64,000 nt of DNA from Lachnospiraceae bacterium (GTDB lineage: Bacteria > Bacillota > Clostridia > Lachnospirales > Lachnospiraceae), in contig JAFLTB010000006.1 in assembly GCA_022510605.1 (NCBI GenBank), positions 1 through 64,000 on the forward strand. Reading direction: 5' to 3'. A program made the translations under genes and the position numbers. Positions 34,501 through 43,666 of this stretch are shown one piece after another. How positions within the stretch are numbered: position 1 is the stretch's first letter; the number at the start of each line of letters is the position of its first letter. A model generated the notes under the pieces. It had not been told where the DNA came from. It saw only the letters and a program-made list of their open reading frames with translations, and made no database searches.

Positions 34501-37439
34501 GCGGACAGATAAAGGATATGGTGAATACAAAAGAGGATATTCTGCGCCAGATTGAGAAAAAAGCCCGCAGCTATACGCCGGAGTGGCATTTTGACAGGGA
34601 ACATCCCGATATCGGTACGGCGCTGGCATATGTATATGCCAGTATGATGGAGGGAACACTGCGCAGATTTGCCCAAATCCCTATGAAAAACCGAATTGCC
34701 TTTCTAAATGAACTGGAGGCAGGACTGCTTCCGGCACTGCCCTCCACCGGTTATGTCCGTTTTGGACTGGTGAATGAGGAGGTGGAAGGGGTAGAACTTC
34801 CGGCGGGAACCGGTGTAGCAGCGGATGTCCCAGAAAGTGATACCGGACAGCTTCAATTTGAGACAGAAGAGGATTTCTATGTGACGCCGGCGGTGCTGTA
34901 TGAAATATATCAGACCTGCGACAGAAGGGATGAGATATGCCGGATTTATCAGAGAGAGGACGAGAGTAAAGATTTTGTACCGATTACTCTCTTTTCCGAA
35001 GACTATCCCAATCTGCAGGAGCACCGGCTCTATTTTTCCCACAAACTGCTTTTCTCCATACAGACAGAGGGCAGTCTTCAGCTCGAATTTACAATTCCGG
35101 GAGAAAAAAGACGCAGTCAGGCATATCTGGAGCAGTTATTACAGCCGGAATCAGCAGAATTTTCTTACTACTCCAGGGAGGGCTGGCAGAAATTTGACCG
35201 ACAGGAGCTGATAGAAGGGGGGTTGCTGCTTCACAAGGGGGAGGAACAGCCTGCCTTTGCCGAAAGGGAGATTGGAGGGGTGGAAAATTTCTGGCTCCGG
35301 TGCCAGATATATAAACAGAAGCCCTTTGAACGAATGCGGGCTTCCCGTGTAAGGCTGTCAGGAAAAAACAGAGGAATTTTGCCGGATGTGGTCTATGGTG
35401 CAGGGGAGGAGCGAAACATCCACGAATATCTCCCCTTTGGAGAGCGTCTGGATTTATACAGTGAAGTCTATTTTGGCTGTCAGGAGGTATTGGCAAAAAA
35501 AGGAGCTGAGATTACATTCTCCTTTGGACTGGATTTTGTCCGTATACCTCTTGAGGGGGAAAACAGTCCCATTGAGTGGGAATGGATTATGAAAAAGAGT
35601 GACGTCAAACCCAATCTGGAGTTTGATGTCACAATCGAGGCGGTGATTTGGGAATATTATAATGGTTCCGGCTGGACAAGACTTTTTTCTGACAGTGCAT
35701 ATGAGCAGGCCTTTTCCGTAAAAAACGGAACCAGTGGGAGGTATCAGACCATTACCTTTACCTGTCCGGAGGACATGATGCCTGTATTAGTTAATGCGTC
35801 AGAGAATTTTTACATACGGGCACGGATTACCAAAATCAACAATCTCTATAAAATGACAGGCAGTTACATTATTCCTTTGCTTGGAAATACCCTGTTCCGT
35901 TACCAGTACCGGGAGGGAGAACTGCCGGAATACGTCGTGGCGGAAAATAACCGGGAGTTGTCCTGTATGTCCGGAAAGGATTTTTTTGCCGGAGAGGCCC
36001 CTTTGCTGTTTCCGCAGTCAGGCGGGGATGGCATGGCACTGTATCTGGGTTTTAAGACGGCGCCAGTGGGCAGTCCGGTAAAAATGCTTTTTCTTACGGG
36101 GGACAATGGAGACCATTCCGGAGAGCGCCTGCTGTGGGAATATTGGAATGGAACCGGCTGGAAAAATCTCAATCTGGTGGACGAGACAGAAAATTTTTCA
36201 AAATCGGGAATCGTAACCTTCACCGGGCAGCCGGATATAAGGAAAAAAAGACTTTTTGGAGACGAGAGATACTGGCTTCGTATCCAGGATGTGGACAACA
36301 TCTATATGGAGGAGAATAAAAGAACTCTTCCCGTCATCCGGGGCATTTACATGAATGCAGTGGCAGTTCGGAATGTGACAGGACGCAGAACAGAATATTT
36401 TCAGATGGAGGTTTATCAGGAAAATATCCGTTTTGACCTGCTGGAGAAAAATATCAACGACATTGAGGTGTCCGTACAGGAGTCAGGCAGAGAGGAGCAG
36501 CTGCCGGAATGGCTGTGCTGGCAGCAGGTGGAAGATTTTGCAGAGTCGGGCTCCCAGGACTGTCATTTTGTCGTTGATAGAACGGAGGGCAGTCTGCAGT
36601 TTGGAGATGGAAGACATGGGCGTGTCCCGCCCGCCAGCCGGGTTCAGAATATTCGTGTGGACTACAGTTTCGGAGGTGGAGAGTACACCAATCTGTCCAG
36701 AGGAGAAATTTCGAGACTGAACCGCTCTCAGGGCTTTATTAAAGAAGTGGAAAATCCGGAAGCAATGGCTGGCGGCTGTGATGTGGAGACGCTGCCGCAG
36801 GCTCTTGCCAGGCATTCGGCAATGCTCCGGCACCAGAACCGGGCAGTTATACCAAAGGATTTTGAGGACCTTGTCCTGCTTGCCTCCAGAGAGGTTCAGC
36901 TGGCAAAGTGCTACCCGGGTTATGACGGCAGTGGACGGCCGCTTTCCGGTGCTGTTACCCTGGTGGTTCTGCGAAAGGATTTTCTGCAGGGAGACGGACA
37001 GTTTTATAAGGTGAAACAGCAGATTATGGAATATATGAGAGACAAAATCAGTACACCCCTGCTGGATAACAACCGTTTTTTTGTGGTGGAGCCTCTGTAT
37101 GTCCATTTGTGTGTTTACGCCCAGCTGTGCGTCCGGGATTTTAATAGAGTCTTTGCGGTGAAACGGGAGGTACTTCACCGGCTGGAACAGTTTTTTACAC
37201 CAGCGTCTCTGGAAGATTCCAGCGGCTGGGAAATTGGAACCCTTCCGGAGCCGGTGCAGATACAGAATGCCATTAGCGATGTTCCCGGAATTGTCTATGT
37301 TCAGCATATGATGCTGACTGCCTATACAGATGGAAAGACCGGGCGACAGGAAGCAGATATGGAAAAACTGAGGCAGAATCGGTATGTACTGCCCGTGAAT
37401 GGCATACATGAAATTGTAATTACGGTAGAGACAGAATAA
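34497..37439 (+). CDS. Large baseplate J-like protein (Afp11-type)
   Basis: Size and position; VDYSFGGGEYTNLSRGEISRLNRSQGFIKEVENPEAMAGGCDVETL...HQNRAVIPKDFEDL. Confidence 0.88.
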   Translation: MSGQIKDMVNTKEDILRQIEKKARSYTPEWHFDREHPDIGTALAYVYASMMEGTLRRFAQIPMKNRIAFLNELEAGLLPALPSTGYVRFGLVNEEVEGVELPAGTGVAADVPESDTGQLQFETEEDFYVTPAVLYEIYQTCDRRDEICRIYQREDESKDFVPITLFSEDYPNLQEHRLYFSHKLLFSIQTEGSLQLEFTIPGEKRRSQAYLEQLLQPESAEFSYYSREGWQKFDRQELIEGGLLLHKGEEQPAFAEREIGGVENFWLRCQIYKQKPFERMRASRVRLSGKNRGILPDVVYGAGEERNIHEYLPFGERLDLYSEVYFGCQEVLAKKGAEITFSFGLDFVRIPLEGENSPIEWEWIMKKSDVKPNLEFDVTIEAVIWEYYNGSGWTRLFSDSAYEQAFSVKNGTSGRYQTITFTCPEDMMPVLVNASENFYIRARITKINNLYKMTGSYIIPLLGNTLFRYQYREGELPEYVVAENNRELSCMSGKDFFAGEAPLLFPQSGGDGMALYLGFKTAPVGSPVKMLFLTGDNGDHSGERLLWEYWNGTGWKNLNLVDETENFSKSGIVTFTGQPDIRKKRLFGDERYWLRIQDVDNIYMEENKRTLPVIRGIYMNAVAVRNVTGRRTEYFQMEVYQENIRFDLLEKNINDIEVSVQESGREEQLPEWLCWQQVEDFAESGSQDCHFVVDRTEGSLQFGDGRHGRVPPASRVQNIRVDYSFGGGEYTNLSRGEISRLNRSQGFIKEVENPEAMAGGCDVETLPQALARHSAMLRHQNRAVIPKDFEDLVLLASREVQLAKCYPGYDGSGRPLSGAVTLVVLRKDFLQGDGQFYKVKQQIMEYMRDKISTPLLDNNRFFVVEPLYVHLCVYAQLCVRDFNRVFAVKREVLHRLEQFFTPASLEDSSGWEIGTLPEPVQIQNAISDVPGIVYVQHMMLTAYTDGKTGRQEADMEKLRQNRYVLPVNGIHEIVITVETE

Positions 37440-37488
37440 GAGATACTGTGTATGGCACGATGGTGCCAGGATAAAGGAGGGGGCCCCA

Positions 37489-39578
37489 TGCTCTCGGAGT
37501 TGAATTTGGACAATGAGGAATATGAGGATATTCTGGAGGAAGCCAGAAATATTGTAATAGGCATGTATCCGGAGTGGACGGACTACAACTACCACGACCC
37601 GGGGATTACGCTGCTGGAGCTGTTTGCCCTGATGAAGGAAAGCCAGCAGTATTTCCTTAATCAGATTGGCGAGGAAAACCGGAACCAGTACCTGAAGCTT
37701 CTGGGGATGCAGAGGAAAACCAAAAAGGCGGCAAAAAGTCTGGTCCGGCTGGAGGCAGAGGAGGATATGGTACTGCTTCGGAACAATAAACTGGGAGCTG
37801 GCAGTCTGTGCTTTGAGGTACAGGGAAGGAAGCAGCTGGTGGGGGGAGATATCCGCTCCTGCCTGGCCATTAGCGGGGGAAAGCCGGTGGACTATCTGGA
37901 GCGCAGTCAGCTGGAGTTTGGGAAAGAACTGGGATTCCGACCCTTTGGCACACAGCCCCAGCCGGGAGATGCCTGCTATATCTGCTTTGAGCGTCCGCTG
38001 CCCACAGGGGTGCCGTTAAACCTCTATCTGGAGGTCTTTCAGGACTATCCGGTCAGACGGAACCCGCCGGGGGAGAAGGGTTTTATTCCGCTGGTACAGG
38101 TAGGAATGCAGTATTATGACGGAGAGGTCTGGCAGGAGCCGGAGGAGTTTCGGGATACGACCTGGGGAATACTCTTTGACGGCTTTGTAGAATTTGTTCT
38201 GACCCGGGAGATGAAGCCGGTACAGATACAGGGAGAAGAGGGCTGTTTTCTGAGACTGGTATTAAAGGAGGGCGCATATGATGTTGCACCAATTGTGACC
38301 CGGCTCAGCATGAATATATGCCAGGTGCGGCAGCGGGATACGCTGGCAGAGGAGCAGCGGTTTGCACCGGCAGAGGTACTGGAGATGGATACAGAACTGG
38401 CTGTGACAGGAAGGACGGAAGTGTGGCTTTTTATTGAAGGAATATATTACCCGGTACAGGGGTTTGAAAAGGAGATTCTTGAGGAGACAGCCACCGTGCA
38501 GCTGTGGTTAGCAGACGACAGACTGGAGCAGGCGCAGGAAATACTGGTGGTCAATACCTCATGGGAAATGATTCGTCTGCAGACCGGGCTGGAGGGGAAC
38601 GGTTTTTCCTCCCAGTGTATGAATCTGGAGGATTTACAGGTGGAATATGCTTCCCTGCAGCTGTTAATTCAGGAGCCGGGGCATGAGGGAGGATATCGAA
38701 GGTGGCAGAAGGTGACAGATTTTGGAAAATCCTCACCGGAGGATTATCACTATATTTTTGATTCCAGGCGGGGTGAAATCCTGTTTGGGGACTGCATTCA
38801 CGGAAGGGCGCCGGAGGGGGAAGTTATTCTGACGGGTTATGTCCGTACCATGGGAAGTGACGGGAATGTCAGAAGGGGAACCATTGACCGTTTTATGCTG
38901 CCAGAGGCGGAGCAGCTCCCTGTATACAATATCTGCAGAGGAACGGGCGGCCAGGAGGAGGAGACACTGGAGGAGTGCTTTCTCCGGGCAAAGAACAGGC
39001 TCCAAAAACCACATTGTGCAGTGACAGAAAGAGACTATGAGGAATATGCCAAAAAGACTCCGGGGCTGATGATAGAGAGCTGTCATCTGCTTCATGCAGG
39101 TGACATCCGACAGTTTGCAAAAAAGGTGGACGAGGCGGCAGTGTATCTGGTAATCAAACCCTTTGGAGGAGAGCAGGATGACAGAATCAGCCGGATTTAC
39201 TACAGGAACATAAGGAATTATCTGGAAAGGTACCGGCTAATAGGGAGCAGGATTTTTATCTATTTGCCGGAATATGTCTATGTAGAGGTTTATGTAGATG
39301 TGGTGGTAAAGCCCCAGTATCAGAGGAGCAAGGAACTGCTACAGCAGACAGTAGAGGAATTTTTCAGAGAACGGGAGAAGCAGTTTGGAGGAAGGGTATC
39401 CTACCGGGAACTGTATGGCTGTATCGACAGACAGAAGCTGGTAAGCAGAATCCGTTCCCTGAGTATGGATACCAGGGGAAACGGAGTGCGGCAAAACAGG
39501 GAGGGGGATATTCTGCTCTCACCCAATGCCGTGGTGGTACTGAAGGAGGTACGGTGTTCTCTTGTTATAAAAGAGTAG
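37489..39578 (+). CDS. Second large baseplate protein (Afp12-type)
   Basis: EWTDYNYHDPGITLLELFALMKES...RRGEILFGDCIHGRAPE...HCAVTERDYEEYAKKTPG; start ATG 37489 after aaaggaggggg. Confidence 0.85.
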
Positions 39579-39599
39579 CACGACGGCGCCATCGTGCTA
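39576..39599. repeat. 24-nt imperfect palindrome overlapping the stop codon
   Basis: TAGCACGACGGCGCCATCGTGCTA, one mismatch between arms. Confidence 0.7.
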
Positions 39600-39615
39600 G
39601 GGGAAAGGACTTTAT

Positions 39616-40758
39616 ATGGAGGAAAAAAGAAAGTATTTCATTTTCAATAAACCCTCGGATTACCGAAGAGGATACCTGCACCAGATGACGGCGGATACGT
39701 TGGGGATTGGGGCACAGGAGGCAGTCAGAGGCAGGGCGGTTTTTATTTCAGGGGTTTTGGACAGCAGGGAGCCTGAAATGATGTGGCACCGCCTGGAGTT
39801 AAAGGGGAATGAGACGGGAGGAGCAGTCTTCCGGCTGTCTGTATATACCAGCAATGAGCCGGATTTTATTTATGAGAAGCAAAAAACAGAGTGGGCCGAT
39901 TTCATTTCCCGGGGGGATATTTCAGTGGAGGAAAAGCTTCGCTGTATGGCGCCCTGTCTGAAAAAACAAGCGGACAATGCAGACGATATGCTTCTTCATG
40001 AGGTAAAGGGGAGATATCTCTGGCTGGTAATTGAGATGTATCGACAGCGGAAAGAAATCCGGCTGAGGGATATACGGCTCTCCTTTCCCGGACAGAGCTG
40101 GATGCAGTATCTCCCGGAGATTTATCAGCAGGAAGACTACGGGGGCATGTTTCTCCAGCGGTATCTGGGAATTTTCCAGACGCTGTATGAGGACATGGGT
40201 GAGAAAATCCGCAGGAGTGCCAGTCTGTTTGACATGGAGACAACTGAGCGGAAATTTCTGGACTGGCTGGCACAGTGGCTTGCCATTGATGAGAGCTATA
40301 TCTGGTCGGAGCAGCAGCTGCGCTGTCTGCTGGCGGAGGGGATATCTTTGTATAAGAGACGGGGAACCAGACAGGGTATTATGGATTTTGTGGCACTGTA
40401 TACCGGAGAGGAACCTTTCGTGCTGGAAAACCATCAGCTGCAGTATTTCCGCAGTGACAGGGAGCGGCTGGACAGGCTGCAGAAGCTGTATGGAAGCAAT
40501 CCCTATTCCTTTGTGGTGCTGGTGCGGGAGCAGGTGCTTCCCTCCCTGCAGAAGCATAGAACACTGCACCGGATTATCGAAGCGGTCAAGCCGGTACAGA
40601 CAGAATTTCATCTGATTATTCTAAAGCCGTATTTATTTCTGGGGGGACATTCGTATCTGGGGATAAACAGTGTGCTGGGAAGATATACGGATATGGTGCT
40701 GGATGGACATTCGACTCTGTCATTTACCACTTTGGGTAGCATAACGGCACCAATTTGA
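39616..40758 (+). CDS. Phage tail protein I-like CIS protein
   Basis: YLPEIYQQEDYGGMFLQRYLGIFQTLYEDMGEKIRRSASLFD...FLDWLAQWLAIDESY...RRGTRQGIMDFVALYTGEEPFVLEN. Confidence 0.92.
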   Translation: MEEKRKYFIFNKPSDYRRGYLHQMTADTLGIGAQEAVRGRAVFISGVLDSREPEMMWHRLELKGNETGGAVFRLSVYTSNEPDFIYEKQKTEWADFISRGDISVEEKLRCMAPCLKKQADNADDMLLHEVKGRYLWLVIEMYRQRKEIRLRDIRLSFPGQSWMQYLPEIYQQEDYGGMFLQRYLGIFQTLYEDMGEKIRRSASLFDMETTERKFLDWLAQWLAIDESYIWSEQQLRCLLAEGISLYKRRGTRQGIMDFVALYTGEEPFVLENHQLQYFRSDRERLDRLQKLYGSNPYSFVVLVREQVLPSLQKHRTLHRIIEAVKPVQTEFHLIILKPYLFLGGHSYLGINSVLGRYTDMVLDGHSTLSFTTLGSITAPI

Positions 40759-41009
40759 ACCCTGCCTCAATCTTGTAATTTTTCGATTTACTGTGTCAAC
40801 GTCAATCGACGTACATCCAGTACGTCTCATTCCGCTTCCTTGTAAATCGAAAAATTACAAGTCGAGGTCAGGGATTTCGGCTTGTGATAGCACCAAAATA
40901 GCTAGGCGCTTGAAAGAGGCGATGCGGTGGCATCGCCGATTGAAAGCAACAACGCTATTTTGGTGCTAGCGCAAGACTAAACAGGGTTTAAATTGGTGCC
41001 GTTATGCTA
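40737..41009. repeat. ~273-bp intergenic element with 28-bp terminal inverted repeats and nested perfect inverted repeats
   Basis: TIRs 40737-40764/40982-41009 (one mismatch); inner IRs 40772-40791/40842-40861 (20/20) and 40888-40902/40954-40968 (15/15); hairpins at 40808-40826 and 40918-40937. Confidence 0.85.
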
Positions 41010-41030
41010 AAAACAGGAATGGAGGTTAGT

Positions 41031-42770
41031 ATGAAAAATTCAACGTATTTTCCTTTTGAGAGGAACCGGTATTTTTATGGAAAACTTTTATCAGTAGACG
41101 ATTTTGAACTGGAACAGAGGTATATGAACGACAAGCGGCGGCTGCTCAACCGCTTCCTGCACGGCACGGGAGTGGCGGCAGGTCTCTATGTTGTGCAGAT
41201 GGATGAGCAGACCCTTTCTGTGGAAACCGGATTTGCCCTGGATAACAGGGGGCGTGAAATTGTGATTGATACGCCTGTTATATGCCGGCTGTCCCTGTTA
41301 GATGGTTTTGAAGAAAGCTGCAGCGCAGATACCGGTTATGTGTATTTGTGTCTGGAATATAATGAGGAGGAGACTGAGCGGGTACATAATATTTCCGGCA
41401 CAATGTCAGCCTCCGGGGAGCTGGGGGACCTGGCTTGTAATAAAATCCGGGAAGGCTACCGCCTGTATCTGACAAATCAGGAGCCAGAGCAGGGAAATCT
41501 GTCTGCAGCGGATTTGTATCAGGAGAGCCAGGTGATATATCAGTCGGAGGAAATCAAAATCACACAGGTTATGCCCCGTTATATACAGGCAGGAGGGGAG
41601 GCCAGCCTGCATGTACGGGTGGAAAATCTGGGACGCAGTAATCTCTCTTTTTCCTATAACCTGGTAATGAATGGTCTGCTGTCGGAAGGACAGCCCGTGA
41701 TTTCCGTATCCTTTGATGAGATGCTTTTTGAGAGGACAGGAAATTATGAACTGAATTATCCGCTGCAGGCTTCGGAGACTCCCGGAGTGGAGGGAACGGC
41801 AGCGCTGGACCCGGAGACGGTACGGCTTTCTCTTTCCGGCAGTGTGCTTAGGGATGCAAGGCTTGCCGGTAAGTCCACTGCCCGTATTGTGGGGATGGAT
41901 GAAAAGGAAGCGCTTATCGCCGACTACTATAAAGCAGCCATGGAAAGCATTATGCGGGATGGCTCCGGACAGGCTGTCTATCTGGCCAGAATCTTTCTGG
42001 TACAGGCAGTGAATTCATTTTTGATTGACAGGATTGAAAATGTTCCCTTTGACCAGTACGTGTGGAACAATGTGCTGGAGAGTGCGGTAGGACAGATGAT
42101 GCGGAAGGAGTTCGCCGGGACTGGAATTGGAAAAAACGGTGCCGGAACCTCAGCACCGGGTGGAGGCCAGGATAGAGGAAAGGGAGTGCAGATTGCCCAG
42201 GGAAGCGTGTCTGTTCCGATTGGGGCAGGACAGCGGGGGGAGAAGTTCTTTTCCAGTGAAGTGGTACATGGACTGGGGCTTGGAAATGTCACTTTGCTCC
42301 TGGGGCTGGAAAAGGAAGATAAAAGTGTGATTTATGGTTCTTCGGAAATCTTTGAATCGGAGGGAAAAGGCGGTGTGGACGCAGAGATTGCCGCCCGGCA
42401 GCATCCAGACAGTGGAAGCTTTGTCATTGGTATCCGGCTGCTATCTTCTACACTTGTAGACCAGGCAACCATCCACTGGACGGCGCTGCGGGATATGTCC
42501 TCGCTGGTAGAAGAAAAGAGTGCAAGAAGTATCTTTATCAAACCAAATATGCTGGAGCTTTCGGTGCGTCAGTCCCATCCTTTGGAGGCGGTATGTGAAA
42601 ATATGGTAGAGAAGGCAGTGCAGTGGAGCGTCCGGGATGAGGGCGGAACCATTGATGACGACGGCCTGTATACAGCACCGAATGTGCCGGGTGTCTATGA
42701 AATCATGGCGCAGAGTGTGGCATTTCCTGAAGTGAAGGCCTCAATCTTTGTCATTGTGCGGGAAGCGTAG
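41031..42770 (+). CDS. CIS-associated conserved protein ('RNRYFYGKLL' type) with C-terminal Ig-like region
   Basis: FPFERNRYFYGKLLSVDDFELEQRYMNDKRRLLNRFLHGTGVAAGLYV is a recurrent CIS-locus motif; ATG 41031 after ggaggttagt. Confidence 0.75.
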   Translation: MKNSTYFPFERNRYFYGKLLSVDDFELEQRYMNDKRRLLNRFLHGTGVAAGLYVVQMDEQTLSVETGFALDNRGREIVIDTPVICRLSLLDGFEESCSADTGYVYLCLEYNEEETERVHNISGTMSASGELGDLACNKIREGYRLYLTNQEPEQGNLSAADLYQESQVIYQSEEIKITQVMPRYIQAGGEASLHVRVENLGRSNLSFSYNLVMNGLLSEGQPVISVSFDEMLFERTGNYELNYPLQASETPGVEGTAALDPETVRLSLSGSVLRDARLAGKSTARIVGMDEKEALIADYYKAAMESIMRDGSGQAVYLARIFLVQAVNSFLIDRIENVPFDQYVWNNVLESAVGQMMRKEFAGTGIGKNGAGTSAPGGGQDRGKGVQIAQGSVSVPIGAGQRGEKFFSSEVVHGLGLGNVTLLLGLEKEDKSVIYGSSEIFESEGKGGVDAEIAARQHPDSGSFVIGIRLLSSTLVDQATIHWTALRDMSSLVEEKSARSIFIKPNMLELSVRQSHPLEAVCENMVEKAVQWSVRDEGGTIDDDGLYTAPNVPGVYEIMAQSVAFPEVKASIFVIVREA

Positions 42771-42788
42771 CGGTCAGGAGGGCAATGT

Positions 42789-43646
42789 ATGATTATACAG
42801 ACATTAGGAAAAAAATATGTGGTTTTGAAATGTTTTTCTTCTGACAGCCAGATAGACCGTTTTCTCTGCCAGGAAGAGGCGGCCGGGGAGCGCTGCACGG
42901 TAATCCGGATAAAGGACAGGGACTGGATTGCAAAGACCATGGAGTTTCTGATGAAGGCAGTGGAGAATCCAGCCTTTACGGATTTGCAGTTCTGTTTTAG
43001 CAGTGAGGAATATTTTCATGTGGTATTTTCCTGCGGGGAAGGAGATACGCTGGGAAAGAAGCTTCAAAATGAGGCCAGTTCCCTGGAGGAGCGGCTTGCC
43101 ATCGGAAGAAATCTGCTGGAGCGTATGATGCTTTTGAAAATGCCAGATTATTTTATGCAGGACTGCCTGGCCCCGGAGACAATTGTGGTTCTGTCAAGTC
43201 TGGAGATACGTTTTCTCTATGAATTAAAGGATATCTGCCAGTATGATACCGTTCATTTTGACAATGTGTGCGGACGGCTGTATCAGGTGCTGGCGTTTTT
43301 GTTCCAAAGGGAATTACAGAAAAAGCAGATACCAGTATTAAAGGACTTCTTACATAAGGTGCAAGACAGCGTCTGGACGGATTGGATGGAGATATACCGG
43401 GAATATACGGAGATGTGTGAACGTATAGGAACCATGAGCCCGGAGGAACTGGCACAGCCGAAGACATGGCTCTTTCGGGCATGGGACAGAATCCGGCAGT
43501 ATATCACTCCTGCCAAAAAGCTGTTGGGGGCGGTGTTACTGCTGTTTGCAGTGCTGTATCTGGCATATACGGTACGGCAGTCCATGAAGGAGCCAGTTAT
43601 AAAAAAGTCATTTGACTATATTGGAACTCTCGAATTGCGGGAATAA
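42789..43646 (+). CDS. Single-TM protein; N-terminal region faintly pseudokinase-like
   Basis: TM near C-terminus (LLGAVLLLFAVLYLAYTV); FMQDCLAPETIVVLSSLEIRFLYEL. Confidence 0.5.
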   Translation: MIIQTLGKKYVVLKCFSSDSQIDRFLCQEEAAGERCTVIRIKDRDWIAKTMEFLMKAVENPAFTDLQFCFSSEEYFHVVFSCGEGDTLGKKLQNEASSLEERLAIGRNLLERMMLLKMPDYFMQDCLAPETIVVLSSLEIRFLYELKDICQYDTVHFDNVCGRLYQVLAFLFQRELQKKQIPVLKDFLHKVQDSVWTDWMEIYREYTEMCERIGTMSPEELAQPKTWLFRAWDRIRQYITPAKKLLGAVLLLFAVLYLAYTVRQSMKEPVIKKSFDYIGTLELRE

Positions 43647-43666
43647 AAAAGAAAAGAGGTAAGTGT

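Noticed and set aside
41004-41030. ATG at 41004 as start of the 41031 gene
   Set aside because: It lies within the terminal inverted repeat; ATG 41031 has a proper ggagg RBS and matches the conserved N-terminus.
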